This document shows, piece by piece, positions 1-8,347 of a DNA stretch of 17,684 bases. The notes beneath the pieces were generated by a model, which worked only from the letters and a program-made list of their open reading frames with translations, had not been told where the DNA came from and did no database searches. Origin of the DNA: Candidatus Methanovirga basalitermitum (lineage in GTDB: Archaea > Methanobacteriota > Methanobacteria > Methanobacteriales > Methanobacteriaceae); the NCBI GenBank assembly GCA_031284445.1, contig JAISZW010000136.1, forward strand, positions 1-17,684, read 5' to 3'. How positions within the stretch are numbered: the first letter of the stretch is position 1; each line of letters begins with the position of its first letter. The translations under genes were made by a program, and so were the position numbers.

Positions 1-1218
1 GTAATGTTTATCAATTATTAATCTTAATTATAATTATAAAAATTCTTTAAATCAAATTTAAATAAATTATATTGGATATAATATTTTATAAAATGACAAA
101 CTTTTCCAAAATGATTATAATATCCTTATAAAATTAAATTTTTCCATTTTTCAACCGTTAAATTTAAATACTATGGTTTATATTATTATTGGTGATAACG
201 ATGAAATATCATCTAAATCACGAAAAAGAAGAAGACAATTATATTTTGTTAGGGTATGTATTTAAAATTATATGATTCATAGAAAATCTGAAAAAGTCAT
301 TTGTATCATACTATGTGAGAAATGTTCATATTTATAATCTTAGAAATCAATGTTTTACAGGCATGTTTTTTGGATTAAAGATTCAATTCCACCCTAATGA
401 TACTTAAAAACCTTGAAAACTGAGGAAATTCTTCAATAAATTTGAAGATAGTCTCCTGGAATGCCTACAGTTTACAACTACTTTAGCAAATTGACCGAAC
501 AAATCCTTAAAAAATATCAAATGGAATCTTAAACATGCTTTAAAAGTTTACAAAAGACGAAAACAGATGAAAACAGCAATATAGTATCTATTTTTAGCAG
601 GACTACTCACAACACTTGGTTACAAAAACAGACCTACAAAAGCTTGCAGGGTCATGAAAAAAATAGAAATCTAACAATTTTTATTAATTTGTATGAAAAA
701 TATGAGTCATTTCCTTAAGTTGATGACATTGGGAATAACTGAAGTGTGAAAAATTCAACTGATAAATCACACTACAACTATGATAATGAAATAATTTGAT
801 AATAAAAAGTATACTGTAAAAGCATGGTTTTTTTTCAATGGAAAATTAAAAAACTAAGCCAAAAATATCAATGCTATGTTATATGGTCTAAACTTTTTAT
901 GGACGAAATCAGAAATTTAAATCTCAAAAAACTATGTCGTTTTTAGACTACTACTAATTTTACAGCACCCATATTTTTAAACAAATTTGTAGCATGGGTC
1001 ATGAAAAAATCTTAAGTTGATAGTATTGATATTAAAACTAAAAGTATTTAAACACAATAAGTTAAAGAGAATTAATGATATTAAATTTCTGTTATTAAAT
1101 AAAAGTATACAGAACATTATTATAAAATTAAAAGTTTCTATAAAGAGAATTTTTAGTCATATTCAATAAATTATCTAAAAGATAATTTAATCTCTTTTAA
1201 CAATTTCAATAAGAAATC
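1..1218. other. A/T-rich region with no intact gene
   Basis: No reading frame of useful length with a ribosome site is present. Short open pieces interrupted by stops, for example from an ATG at 201 and around 540-700, could be the remains of a decayed gene, but I cannot identify a family. Two places share a 21-base near match around GGTCATGAAAAAA (641-661 and 991-1010), which hints at an old duplication or a dispersed repeat. Otherwise nothing recognisable is seen. Confidence 0.5.
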
Positions 1219-1253
1219 AAGGATTTTAAAATAAGGATTTTAAAATATATAAA
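1219..1253 (+). promoter_or_regulatory. Aminotransferase promoter in a 14-bp tandem repeat
   Basis: AAGGATTTTAAAAT occurs twice in perfect tandem (1219-1232 and 1233-1246). The second copy runs into AAATATATAAAC, a good archaeal TATA element at about 1244-1253. A start of transcription about 25 nt further on would lie near 1275, shortly before the ribosome site at 1287. The first copy has a weaker TATA-like core. Function is inferred from position and sequence. Confidence 0.55.
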
Positions 1254-1299
1254 CAAATTAAAATAATAGTTATTTAATAGCTAAATGGAGGAAAATTTA

Positions 1300-2442
1300 A
1301 TGGATCAAATGTTGTTAATGCTTCCTGGTCCTACAAATGTTTCTAATCGTGTACTTCAAGCAATTTCTAAAAATGTTGTAAATCATAGAAGTGCTATATT
1401 TGGAAAAATTTTAACTGAAACTTCTCAGTTAATGTCTAAAGTATTTAAAACTAATAATAAATCTTATTTGTTAACTGGTTCAGGTACTGCTGCTATGGAA
1501 GCATCTATTGCAAATATTTTAAATCCTAATGATAAGATTTTAAATGTTGTTAGTGGTAAATTTGGTGAAAGATTAAGAGATATTACAAATGCTTTTGGTG
1601 GTAAATCAGTTGAACTTAATGTTGAATGGGGAAATATTGTAAAACCAGAAAGTATTAAAGAAACATTAGAAAATGATGAAGATATAAAAGCCGTGACTGT
1701 TGTTCATAATGAAACCTCAACAGGAGTTGCTAATCCAATTAAAGAAATTGGGGATGTGATGAAAAATTATGATGCTTTATATGTTGTTGATACAGTATCT
1801 TCCCTTGGAGGGGATTATGTCGATGTTGATGGATATGGAATAGATATTTGCTTTGCAGGTTCACAAAAATGCTTAGCAGCACCACCAGGAATGGCAGCTA
1901 TTACTGTAAGTGATGATGGATGGAAAGTGATTGATAAGGTGGATTCAAACACATATTACCTAAATTTAAAAAAATATCGTGATTCTAGTGCTGGAACTCC
2001 ACCTGAGACACCTTATACTCCTTCCGTCACTTTGGTCTATGGATTATGCGAAGCATTAAAAATTATCGATGAAGAAGGGTTAGATGCAAGAATTAAAAAA
2101 CATAAAATAGCTGCAAAAGCATGTCGAGAAGCTGTAAAAGCTCTTGATCTTACATTATTCCCTAAAGAAGAGGTTTCATCATCAACTGTTACTGCAATTA
2201 ATATGCCTGACGGAGTAAGTGATAGTGAACTTAGAGGAACTATAAGAAATGAATATAAAGTAGAGTTAGCTGGTGGACAAGATCATTTGAAAGGTAATAT
2301 TTTCAGAATTGGACACATGGGTAATATAACATATAAAGAACTAGCTATTACTTTTTCAGCATTAGAAATGACTCTCAAAAGATTAAATTTCGATATAGAT
2401 TGGGGTGCTGGTGTTGCTGAGGTAAATAGAGAATTTATTTAA
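1300..2442 (+). CDS. Class V PLP-dependent aminotransferase (aspartate / serine-pyruvate type)
   Basis: This is a cytosolic aminotransferase of fold type I, class V. It would move an amino group between an amino acid (aspartate, alanine or serine) and a 2-oxo acid using pyridoxal phosphate. Visible family marks, counted from the chosen start, are the N-terminal LMLPGPT, the phosphate-binding TGSGTAAMEA at about residue 60, VDTVSSLGG with the cofactor-ring aspartate near 164, and SQKCLAAPPG with the Schiff-base lysine at residue 190. The C-terminal domain ends with the usual RIGHMGNI motif. An ATG at 1285 is in frame, but GGAGG at 1287-1291 lies inside that extension and is 8 nt from the ATG at 1300, so 1300 is the better start (380 aa). 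A related Methanocaldococcus enzyme (MJ0959) has broad specificity including aspartate and phosphoserine; the true substrate here is open. It is monocistronic, with T-rich DNA after the stop. Confidence 0.9.
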   Translation: MDQMLLMLPGPTNVSNRVLQAISKNVVNHRSAIFGKILTETSQLMSKVFKTNNKSYLLTGSGTAAMEASIANILNPNDKILNVVSGKFGERLRDITNAFGGKSVELNVEWGNIVKPESIKETLENDEDIKAVTVVHNETSTGVANPIKEIGDVMKNYDALYVVDTVSSLGGDYVDVDGYGIDICFAGSQKCLAAPPGMAAITVSDDGWKVIDKVDSNTYYLNLKKYRDSSAGTPPETPYTPSVTLVYGLCEALKIIDEEGLDARIKKHKIAAKACREAVKALDLTLFPKEEVSSSTVTAINMPDGVSDSELRGTIRNEYKVELAGGQDHLKGNIFRIGHMGNITYKELAITFSALEMTLKRLNFDIDWGAGVAEVNREFI

Positions 2443-2461
2443 TCTTGCTCTTTTTTTAATT
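2443..2461 (+). terminator. T-rich terminator after the aminotransferase gene
   Basis: A run of seven T preceded by CTTGCTC directly follows the stop codon. Archaeal RNA polymerase ends transcription at such T tracts without needing a stem. Placement fits; no further proof. Confidence 0.45.
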
Positions 2462-3533
2462 ATTATGGTGCGACAGAATAGGGTCTCTACTCTTCATTAA
2501 TTGATATTGACCATTTTAACTACTTATGTTTTTATTCCTGTAGAATGGGATGTTAATAATTTTTCTAAAGTCCATACATGACCAGTTTCTCCTACAGGAC
2601 ATCATTAGTGTCTATTTTATCAAATTTTCTCCAAACTTTACCCTTTTATATTCCCTAAATTAAGTTTTTTAAGAAGAATGTGATCTAATGAGATTATGTA
2701 CTAACATCTGCAAAGTAATATGAAATTACAACTATTCGTCTTTTTTTTAGAGTAATAATGTTTTCATTGTCTTCTCTTGTTTTTTTCTCTTATAATTTAA
2801 ATTTTCTCGCTCAATATGAGTTAAAGATTTGAGAACTATCAATATCATCAGAATTTCCATATACTATCTTTTAAAACACTAAATTAAATCTTGACCTATA
2901 TCTTTCTTTTATTATATTGCACATATTTTAATTCCTTTAAGGTTTGTTTGGGTTTTTTTAGGTTTTCCTTTTTTATAATGTTTTATGAACTCAACAACTC
3001 ATATTGGACAAGCAACATCCACAAAACTGGTTTAAGACCACATTTTCCCATAAATAAACACCTCAATTTTTATGCATATATTTATGAGCATAACCACTAT
3101 ATAAAACTTAAGTAATATAAAAGTACACTACCAGAATTGAAAATTTGATAAAATATGTTGAATGATCAATTTATAGTTATAGTAATATATGGAAAAGTTT
3201 TTAATTTTTTAAATAAATTTTAATCATTGATGTTCTTCATTTAACTTGTTCAATAGAGAAAATCAAAGATTTTCTAACTGAATAAATTCAATAAAAGAAC
3301 AATATCCTTTGAATTTAAAATCAAAGCTATTTTCAACAGTTTAAAAATCATCTTTATTTAATTCTATGGAAATCACTTACTTTTTAATTTAAAGAACCAT
3401 GTATTTTTATTTTAATAATTAATCTTTAATTTGGATGTACTTTTGGAAAAAATATGAAATCTGATGATAGTGGAAGCTTCAATATCAATAAAAAAATTAT
3501 CATTGTTCTAAAGTTTCATGATATTATTTTTGA
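2462..3533. other. Long non-coding or decayed region
   Basis: About 1.07 kb without a convincing gene. A 74-codon open frame at 2891-3115 on the plus strand has no ribosome site and no family features, so it is not called. On the minus strand several broken pieces read like protein (for example CPVGETGHVWTLEKLL at about 2543-2602), but stops and frame changes are frequent. This could be a decayed gene, possibly of mobile origin; I cannot name it. A perfect hairpin lies at 3257-3275 (listed separately). Confidence 0.45.
3257..3275. repeat. Perfect 8-bp hairpin, also found at the right edge
   Basis: AGAAAATC and GATTTTCT form a perfect 8-bp stem around an AAA loop. The 16-mer GAAAATCAAAGATTTT, followed shortly by CTAA, recurs at 17521-17541. 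It therefore looks like a dispersed palindromic repeat and not a local terminator. Confidence 0.6.
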
Positions 3534-3608
3534 TAATTGAGAAATTAATAATTGAGAAATTAAAATAGTAAAAGTTATATATAATAGTAAAAGTTATATA
3601 TAATAGTA
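3534..3608 (+). promoter_or_regulatory. ATP synthase operon promoter with doubled TATA box
   Basis: Two tandem duplications lie back to back. TAATTGAGAAATTAA is repeated perfectly (3534-3548, 3549-3563), then ATAGTAAAAGTTATATATA is repeated perfectly (3565-3583, 3584-3602), followed by the first six bases of a third copy. Each 19-bp unit carries an A-rich BRE-like stretch and a TTATATATA box, so two equivalent TATA boxes sit 19 bp apart. Expected starts are near 3602 and 3622, giving leaders of about 43 and 23 nt before ahaH. A second TATA-like TTATAAAC follows at about 3611. Promoter function is inferred. Confidence 0.7.
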
Positions 3609-3644
3609 CTTATAAACTCTTTTTATACTTAATGGTGATTAATT

Positions 3645-3959
3645 ATGACAGCAATTTCAGACGCTATTACAAAGATAAGAAAGACTGAATCTGATGCTGA
3701 CCAACTTATTGAAGATTCTAAAACTAAATCTATAGAATTAATGGAGGAATCTAAGATAAAAGCCCATGAAATGTTACAAGAGGCTAAAAAGTCGGCTGAG
3801 AATGATGCTAAAAATATTATTTCTGATACAGAATCAAAAGCAAAGGAAGAAGCTAAAACTATTGTTGCCAATACAAATACTCAAGTTAAAGCTATTAAAG
3901 ATGTGTCGATGGCTAAGGTAGATGAGGCTAAATCTTTTATTGTGAAAAATATTTTATAG
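3645..3959 (+). CDS. ahaH: A-type ATP synthase subunit H (AhaH)
   Basis: Subunit H is a long helical protein that pairs with subunit E to build the peripheral stalks, which hold the A1 head still against the rotating central stalk. The 104 residues are almost all helix-forming, with many alternating Lys/Glu/Asp and Ala and no prolines or cysteines, as expected for the right-handed coiled coil of the H/E pair. Identity rests on this composition, the length (about 100 aa is usual) and the position as first gene of the operon directly before ahaI. GGTGATT at 3634-3640 is a good ribosome site for the ATG at 3645. The stop is 9 nt from the ahaI start. Confidence 0.88.
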   Translation: MTAISDAITKIRKTESDADQLIEDSKTKSIELMEESKIKAHEMLQEAKKSAENDAKNIISDTESKAKEEAKTIVANTNTQVKAIKDVSMAKVDEAKSFIVKNIL

Positions 3960-3968
3960 TGTGAGATA

Positions 3969-5975
3969 ATGTTTCAGACAGCAAGAATGCATAAAATTAA
4001 AGTAGTGACTTTAAATAAGTACTCTACTCATGTTGTAAATTCATTACATGAGAAGGGTGTTGTACAGATAAATGATATATCGGAGCAGATTCAGCAAGAT
4101 TCTCAATTAGCTGAACTTTTAAATCCTTCTAAAGTTACACCTTTGACAGGTAAAATCTCTTCACTTTTAATGAAATGTAGTGGTTTATCAGAACTTTTAG
4201 GTGATGCAATTTCTGGTCATGTTGGTATTAAAGACATGCTAAAGTCTTTTATAAGTCCAGAAATACCTAAAAAAACTGAAATTGAGCCTATTAGTGGTGA
4301 AGAGCTTGTTAATAAGGCTGAATCTCTTTTGAATGAAGTTGAGTCCCAAACTAAAGTTATTGAAGATCAATTAAATTCTCTTGATGGTAGAAAAAGTGAA
4401 CTTAAATCGAATAAGCTTTTAGCAAATAAATTAAAAGGTTTTGATATTGATTTAAGTCTTTTAAATGAAACTAAATATACTTTTACTATTGTTGGTAGAA
4501 TTAATGCTGAATCAGTAGATAATTTTAAGAAAGAATCGGCTAAAATAACAGATAGTTTCTTAATTTTAGATGCTCCTGATGAAAATAAGTTAAAAAAAAT
4601 TGTTGTTTTGCTTGCTTTAAGTGAATTTAAAGATGAATTCTATTCGATAGTTAGAACTTTTGATTTTGAAAAATTTGAAACTGATAATTTAGATGGTAAA
4701 CCAAATGATATTATTGGTTCAGCTGATTTGGAATTAGGTTCTTTAGAGAAAGAAAAATCTCAATTATATTCAAAGCTTAAAGAAATAGCTAAAAAGCATG
4801 ATGATGATGTTGTTGTTCTTAAAGAACAGCTTGAAATAGAAAGAGAAAGAAATGAAGTTTTTTCTGCATTTGGAGAAACTGATAAAACTGTAATGCTTGA
4901 GGCATGGGTTCCTTTCAAAGATCTAGAGAAGGTTAAAAATTTAGTTGATTCATCTACTGAAGGATATTCTGTAGTTGTAGTTGAAGATGTTGATGAAGAT
5001 GATTCTAAGGTTCCAGTTCTTCATGATAATCCAAAAATTGTTAAACCTTATGAGTTTCTTGTTGATATGTATTCTCCAGTTCGATATAGAGCGATTGATC
5101 CAAGTTTCCTTGTTTTTATAATGTTCCCATTTTTCTTTGGGTACTGTTTAACAGATTCTTTTTATGGATTAATGTTAGTGGTATTAGGTATTATACTTAT
5201 TAAAGGAATGGGTAAAGTTAATGAAACTATGGGCAAGTTGGGTAGTATAATTATTGCTTGTGGGTTGTGGACAATAGTCTTAGGTCTTATAACCAATGGA
5301 TTGTTAGGAGATTTCTTCTCTAGATTCCTGAATATGACTCTTCCAACTGTTATTCCAATGTTTGATGCATTTAAAAACCCTCAAAATATCCTCATGGTGG
5401 CTATTCTTATAGGTTTTATTTATACCAATATAGGTTTTGTACTTGGTATTATTAACAATTTCAGGTATGGGGAGAAGAAAGAAGCATTAGGTTCACAAAT
5501 TGTTTGGTTTGTCTTCGAAGCTGGACTTATTTTTTTAGCTGTTGGAATGTTTGTGCCAGTTGTTGGAGTTATAGGTCAAGCTATTGGTGCAATTTTTTTA
5601 ATAGCAACATTTGCTATACTGATTTACTGTAATGGGTTATATGGGATGATGGATGTATTTTCTTGGCTTGGTAATATTTTATCCTATGCTCGTCTTTTGG
5701 CGTTATGTTTAGCAACTGGTGGTATAGCTATGACTGTTAATATTATAGCTGGAATGGTTGATGCAATGCTTCCAGTTCCATATCTTTCATTGATACTTGC
5801 AGTATTTATTTTTATTGCAGGTCATATTGTAAACTTCCTTTTCCAAGTATTAGGAGCTTTTATTAATTCATTACGTTTGCACTATGTCGAATTTTTTGCC
5901 CAATTTTTCTTTGAAGGCAAGAATAATTTTAACCCATTTAGTGCAGGTAGAATACTTACAAGATTAAAAAAATAG
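3969..5975 (+). CDS. ahaI: A-type ATP synthase subunit I (membrane stator, a-subunit)
   Basis: This 668-residue protein is the stator half of the ion channel, the archaeal equivalent of V-ATPase subunit a. Residues 1 to about 375 form the cytosolic dumbbell-shaped part with coiled-coil stretches (about 115-160 and 255-300) that carries the peripheral stalks. From about 377 to 650 there are seven to eight membrane helices. The key arginine that faces the proteolipid carboxylate is in LSYARLLALCLATGG (R575), and the second conserved arginine is in NSLRLHYVEFF (R636). The family tail FFFEGKNNFNPF is present, so the gene is complete. GTGAG at 3961-3965 serves the ATG at 3969. It shares the transcript with ahaH; an 85-nt gap with its own TATA-like elements separates it from ahaK. 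Confidence 0.96.
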   Translation: MFQTARMHKIKVVTLNKYSTHVVNSLHEKGVVQINDISEQIQQDSQLAELLNPSKVTPLTGKISSLLMKCSGLSELLGDAISGHVGIKDMLKSFISPEIPKKTEIEPISGEELVNKAESLLNEVESQTKVIEDQLNSLDGRKSELKSNKLLANKLKGFDIDLSLLNETKYTFTIVGRINAESVDNFKKESAKITDSFLILDAPDENKLKKIVVLLALSEFKDEFYSIVRTFDFEKFETDNLDGKPNDIIGSADLELGSLEKEKSQLYSKLKEIAKKHDDDVVVLKEQLEIERERNEVFSAFGETDKTVMLEAWVPFKDLEKVKNLVDSSTEGYSVVVVEDVDEDDSKVPVLHDNPKIVKPYEFLVDMYSPVRYRAIDPSFLVFIMFPFFFGYCLTDSFYGLMLVVLGIILIKGMGKVNETMGKLGSIIIACGLWTIVLGLITNGLLGDFFSRFLNMTLPTVIPMFDAFKNPQNILMVAILIGFIYTNIGFVLGIINNFRYGEKKEALGSQIVWFVFEAGLIFLAVGMFVPVVGVIGQAIGAIFLIATFAILIYCNGLYGMMDVFSWLGNILSYARLLALCLATGGIAMTVNIIAGMVDAMLPVPYLSLILAVFIFIAGHIVNFLFQVLGAFINSLRLHYVEFFAQFFFEGKNNFNPFSAGRILTRLKK

Positions 5976-6012
5976 TTTTAGGCATAAATAGTAAGCGTAT
6001 ATTAGTAGATTA

Positions 6013-6052
6013 GATAATTATAAAGTAAAGATAAGTTATATATAATAAGGAG
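6013..6052 (+). promoter_or_regulatory. Possible internal promoter and strong ribosome site before ahaK
   Basis: The ahaI-ahaK gap holds TAATTATAAAG at 6016-6026 and AAGTTATATATAATA at 6033-6047. The latter repeats the TATA core of the operon promoter but lies only about 14 nt before the start codon, too close to drive a normal leader. The upstream element could start RNA near 6045. AAGGAG at 6047-6052 is 8 nt from the ahaK ATG. An extra supply of ahaK transcript would fit the many c-subunits needed per enzyme; this is inference. Confidence 0.35.
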
Positions 6053-6060
6053 AATAAAAA

Positions 6061-6546
6061 ATGGTAGAGATTGCTTTAGGAACTGCTTTGGCAGCTATCG
6101 GTGCTGGAGTAGCTATTGGTTTTGCAGGTTTAGGTTCAGGTTTAGGACAAGGTATAGCAGCAGCAGGAAGTGTTGGTGCTGTAGCTGAAGATAATGATAT
6201 GTTTGCTCGTGGTATTATTTTCACAGCTTTACCTGAAACTCAGGCGATTTATGGTTTCTTGATTGCTATATTATTATTAGTATTTTCAGGATTATTAGGT
6301 GGAGGAAAAGGTCTTGATGTAACATCTGGTCTTGTAGCTGTTGGTGTTGGAGCTTCTATTGGTTTTGCTGGTCTTGGTTCTGGTATGGGTCAAGGTATTG
6401 CTGCTGCTTCATCTGTTGGTGCTGTTGTTGAAGATAATGATATGTTTGCTCGTGGTATTATTTTCACAGCTTTACCTGAAACTCAGGCGATTTATGGTTT
6501 CTTGATTGCTATATTACTTATGGTATTCGGTGGAATCTTAGGTTAG
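6061..6546 (+). CDS. ahaK: A-type ATP synthase proteolipid, two-hairpin subunit K (AhaK)
   Basis: This is the rotor-ring subunit that carries ions through the membrane. Its 161 residues hold two tandem hairpins (about 1-80 and 82-161), that is four membrane helices. Such a doubled proteolipid is known from Methanobacteriales. Each hairpin has the glycine-rich GLGSG(L/M)GQG in its first helix and TALPETQAIYG in its second, so both glutamates that bind the coupling ion are kept. The glutamine in the first helix and the PET motif fit a sodium-binding site, and sodium coupling has been reported for the Methanobrevibacter ruminantium enzyme; whether this one uses sodium is inferred. The second halves of the two hairpins are identical in DNA over 88 bp (6186-6273 and 6429-6516), although the first halves differ at many silent sites. 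Confidence 0.96.
   Translation: MVEIALGTALAAIGAGVAIGFAGLGSGLGQGIAAAGSVGAVAEDNDMFARGIIFTALPETQAIYGFLIAILLLVFSGLLGGGKGLDVTSGLVAVGVGASIGFAGLGSGMGQGIAAASSVGAVVEDNDMFARGIIFTALPETQAIYGFLIAILLMVFGGILG
6186..6273 (+). repeat. 88-bp exact repeat inside ahaK, copy 1
   Basis: This block is identical base for base to 6429-6516, at a distance of 243 bp (81 codons). It encodes the loop and most of the ion-binding helix of the first hairpin. Outside it the two half-genes diverge strongly in codon choice. Confidence 0.95.
6429..6516 (+). repeat. 88-bp exact repeat inside ahaK, copy 2
   Basis: Second copy of the exact block at 6186-6273, encoding the loop and ion-binding helix of the second hairpin. Confidence 0.95.
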
Positions 6547-6557
6547 GAGGCTTGTTT

Positions 6558-7181
6558 ATGAGTTCTGGAGCAGATAAGATAGTTTCTAATATTCTCTCTG
6601 AAGCTCAGGTAAAAGCTGATAAGATTATCCAAGAAACGGAATTAGAAGTCAAATCTTTTGAAGAGAAAGAATCTAAAAATCTTGAATTGGAAAAGAAGAA
6701 AATTATAGATGATGCAAATAAACAGTCTATAATGAGATATCAGCAAATAATATCTGAAGCTAAAATGAATGCAAGGAGATTAGAGTTGGGAACAAGAGAA
6801 GGAGTAATTGAAGAATCTTTTAATAAAGCGACCGAAGAATTAAAGGAAATTGCTTCAACTTCTGATAAAAAGTACTTGGATTCTTTAATTAAAGTTGTTA
6901 AAGAAGCTGCTGTTGAAATAAATGATGAGAATATAATAATACATGTTAAAACGGAAGATAAATCTAAGATTGAAAATTTTGTTGATAATATAACTTCTGA
7001 TATTAAAGATACTACTGGAAAGGATACCACTTTTGAGTTTGGTGAACCAATTACCACAATTGGTGGAGCTATCTTAAAAACTAAAAATGGTGAAATTGAA
7101 GTTAATAATACTATTGAAGCTCGTCTGTTAAGATACAAGAAAATCTTACGTTCTCAAGTAGCTAAAATATTATTTAATTAG
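6558..7181 (+). CDS. ahaE: A-type ATP synthase subunit E (AhaE)
   Basis: Subunit E is the partner of H in the peripheral stalks and caps the top of the A1 head. The 207-residue protein has a long charged helix over residues 1 to about 100 (the stalk part) and a mixed alpha/beta C-terminal domain that contains the family motif GGAILKTKNGEIEVNNTIEA near 170-190, followed by LRYKKILRSQVAKILF. A TTG at 6552 would be in frame, but AGGAGG at 6545-6550 is 7 nt from the ATG at 6558 and only 1 nt from the TTG, so 6558 is chosen. The ribosome site overlaps the ahaK stop codon, indicating coupled translation. Confidence 0.94.
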   Translation: MSSGADKIVSNILSEAQVKADKIIQETELEVKSFEEKESKNLELEKKKIIDDANKQSIMRYQQIISEAKMNARRLELGTREGVIEESFNKATEELKEIASTSDKKYLDSLIKVVKEAAVEINDENIIIHVKTEDKSKIENFVDNITSDIKDTTGKDTTFEFGEPITTIGGAILKTKNGEIEVNNTIEARLLRYKKILRSQVAKILFN

Positions 7182-7192
7182 GGGAGATTGAT

Positions 7193-8347
7193 ATGGCTGA
7201 TGAATTAACTGCAATATTGACTCAATTTGGTATTCCAAATGAGATATTTTTGGCGATAATAGTTATCGTACTTCTTGTTGTTGGTGCAGTTGTAGTTATT
7301 ATTGTAAGTAGACCAGTATTGGATATTTATCCTTATCTCCTTCCGAATGCTAAAATAAGAGCAAGAAAAGGAAGATTGTTCGACACAAAAGAATTTTCTG
7401 AAATTATCGAAGCTGATGACCATAAGGAAATTACAAACTATCTTAGAGGTTTTCCAGATTATGCCAAGCATTTAGATGATCATTCCATTGAAAAATCTTT
7501 AGATATTCAACTTGGAGAGACTTATGAACTACTTTCAAAAATAGCTCCTGATGATGTAGGTAAAGTTTTCACAGTTTTATCTAAAAAATCAGATATTGCA
7601 AATATAAAAAGTTTAATAGCTTCAATAGAAGCTAATTTAAGTAAAGATGAAACCATAGATCTTTTGATTCCAGTTGGAAGTTTGTATCCTACATGTGAAC
7701 AGTTAGTTGATTCTAATACCATTGAAGATATTGTGGCTGGTTTAGATGGGACTGAATATAGTTCTATTTTGGAAGATGCTTTGAGAGAATATAATGAAAA
7801 TGGTATGATTCTGCCTTTAGAATCCGCACTAGATAAATATTTTTTAGAAAATCTTCTATCAGCATCAAGTGTACCATCTGATGATAATATACGAATATTA
7901 CATTCATATATTGGTTTGCAAGTTGATGTAGCAAATTTAAAAGTAATTATTCGTTCTAAAGTTGATGGTTTGAAATATGATAGTATCAGTCCACATATTA
8001 TTTCAAACGGATATCAGATTAAAGAGTGGAAATTAAAGGATTTAATGGAATCTGAGAATGTAACTTCCATTGTTAACGGATTAGAAGGTACAGATTACTC
8101 TTCTGTTCTTAATGAAGCTCTTGGAACTTATAATGAAACTGGTTCAGCCTCAGTTTTCGAGAAAGCTTTAGATGAATATATAGTAACTTATGCTACTTCT
8201 CTTTCATTGAAAAATCCATTAGGTATTGGACCTATCATTGGATACATAAATAAAAAAGAGAAAGAGATCAAAAATCTTAAGATTATTGTAAGAGCTAAAA
8301 GAGAAAATAATCTTGAAATAGCTGATATACAGGAGATGTTGATATGA
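7193..8347 (+). CDS. ahaC: A-type ATP synthase subunit C (AhaC), with N-terminal membrane helix
   Basis: Subunit C (V-ATPase d-like) is the socket that joins the central shaft (D/F) to the proteolipid ring. This 384-residue copy starts with an uninterrupted hydrophobic stretch at residues 18-38, rich in Ile and Val and followed by SRP, which looks like a membrane anchor. Many family members are fully soluble and start near the YPYLLPNAKIRARKGRL segment found here at about 46-62. The body shows the internal repeat typical of the family: GLDGTEYSSILEDAL (about 183-197) and GLEGTDYSSVLNEAL (about 295-309). GGGGAG at 7181-7186 precedes the ATG by 6 nt. The stop overlaps the ahaF start as ATGA, so the two are translationally coupled. 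Confidence 0.94.
   Translation: MADELTAILTQFGIPNEIFLAIIVIVLLVVGAVVVIIVSRPVLDIYPYLLPNAKIRARKGRLFDTKEFSEIIEADDHKEITNYLRGFPDYAKHLDDHSIEKSLDIQLGETYELLSKIAPDDVGKVFTVLSKKSDIANIKSLIASIEANLSKDETIDLLIPVGSLYPTCEQLVDSNTIEDIVAGLDGTEYSSILEDALREYNENGMILPLESALDKYFLENLLSASSVPSDDNIRILHSYIGLQVDVANLKVIIRSKVDGLKYDSISPHIISNGYQIKEWKLKDLMESENVTSIVNGLEGTDYSSVLNEALGTYNETGSASVFEKALDEYIVTYATSLSLKNPLGIGPIIGYINKKEKEIKNLKIIVRAKRENNLEIADIQEMLI

Noticed and set aside
1285..1299. ATG at 1285 as the aminotransferase start
   Set aside because: The ribosome site GGAGG lies within this extension and fits the ATG at 1300.
2891..3115. 74-codon plus-strand frame
   Set aside because: It has no ribosome site, its composition follows the T-rich DNA, and no family features are visible.
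3534..3608. Repeats before ahaH as a CRISPR array
   Set aside because: The units are direct tandems of 15 and 19 bp with no spacers and hold promoter elements.
7205..7471. Opposite-strand frames inside the ATP synthase genes
   Set aside because: They lie fully within well-identified subunit genes, and their proteins lack any family pattern.
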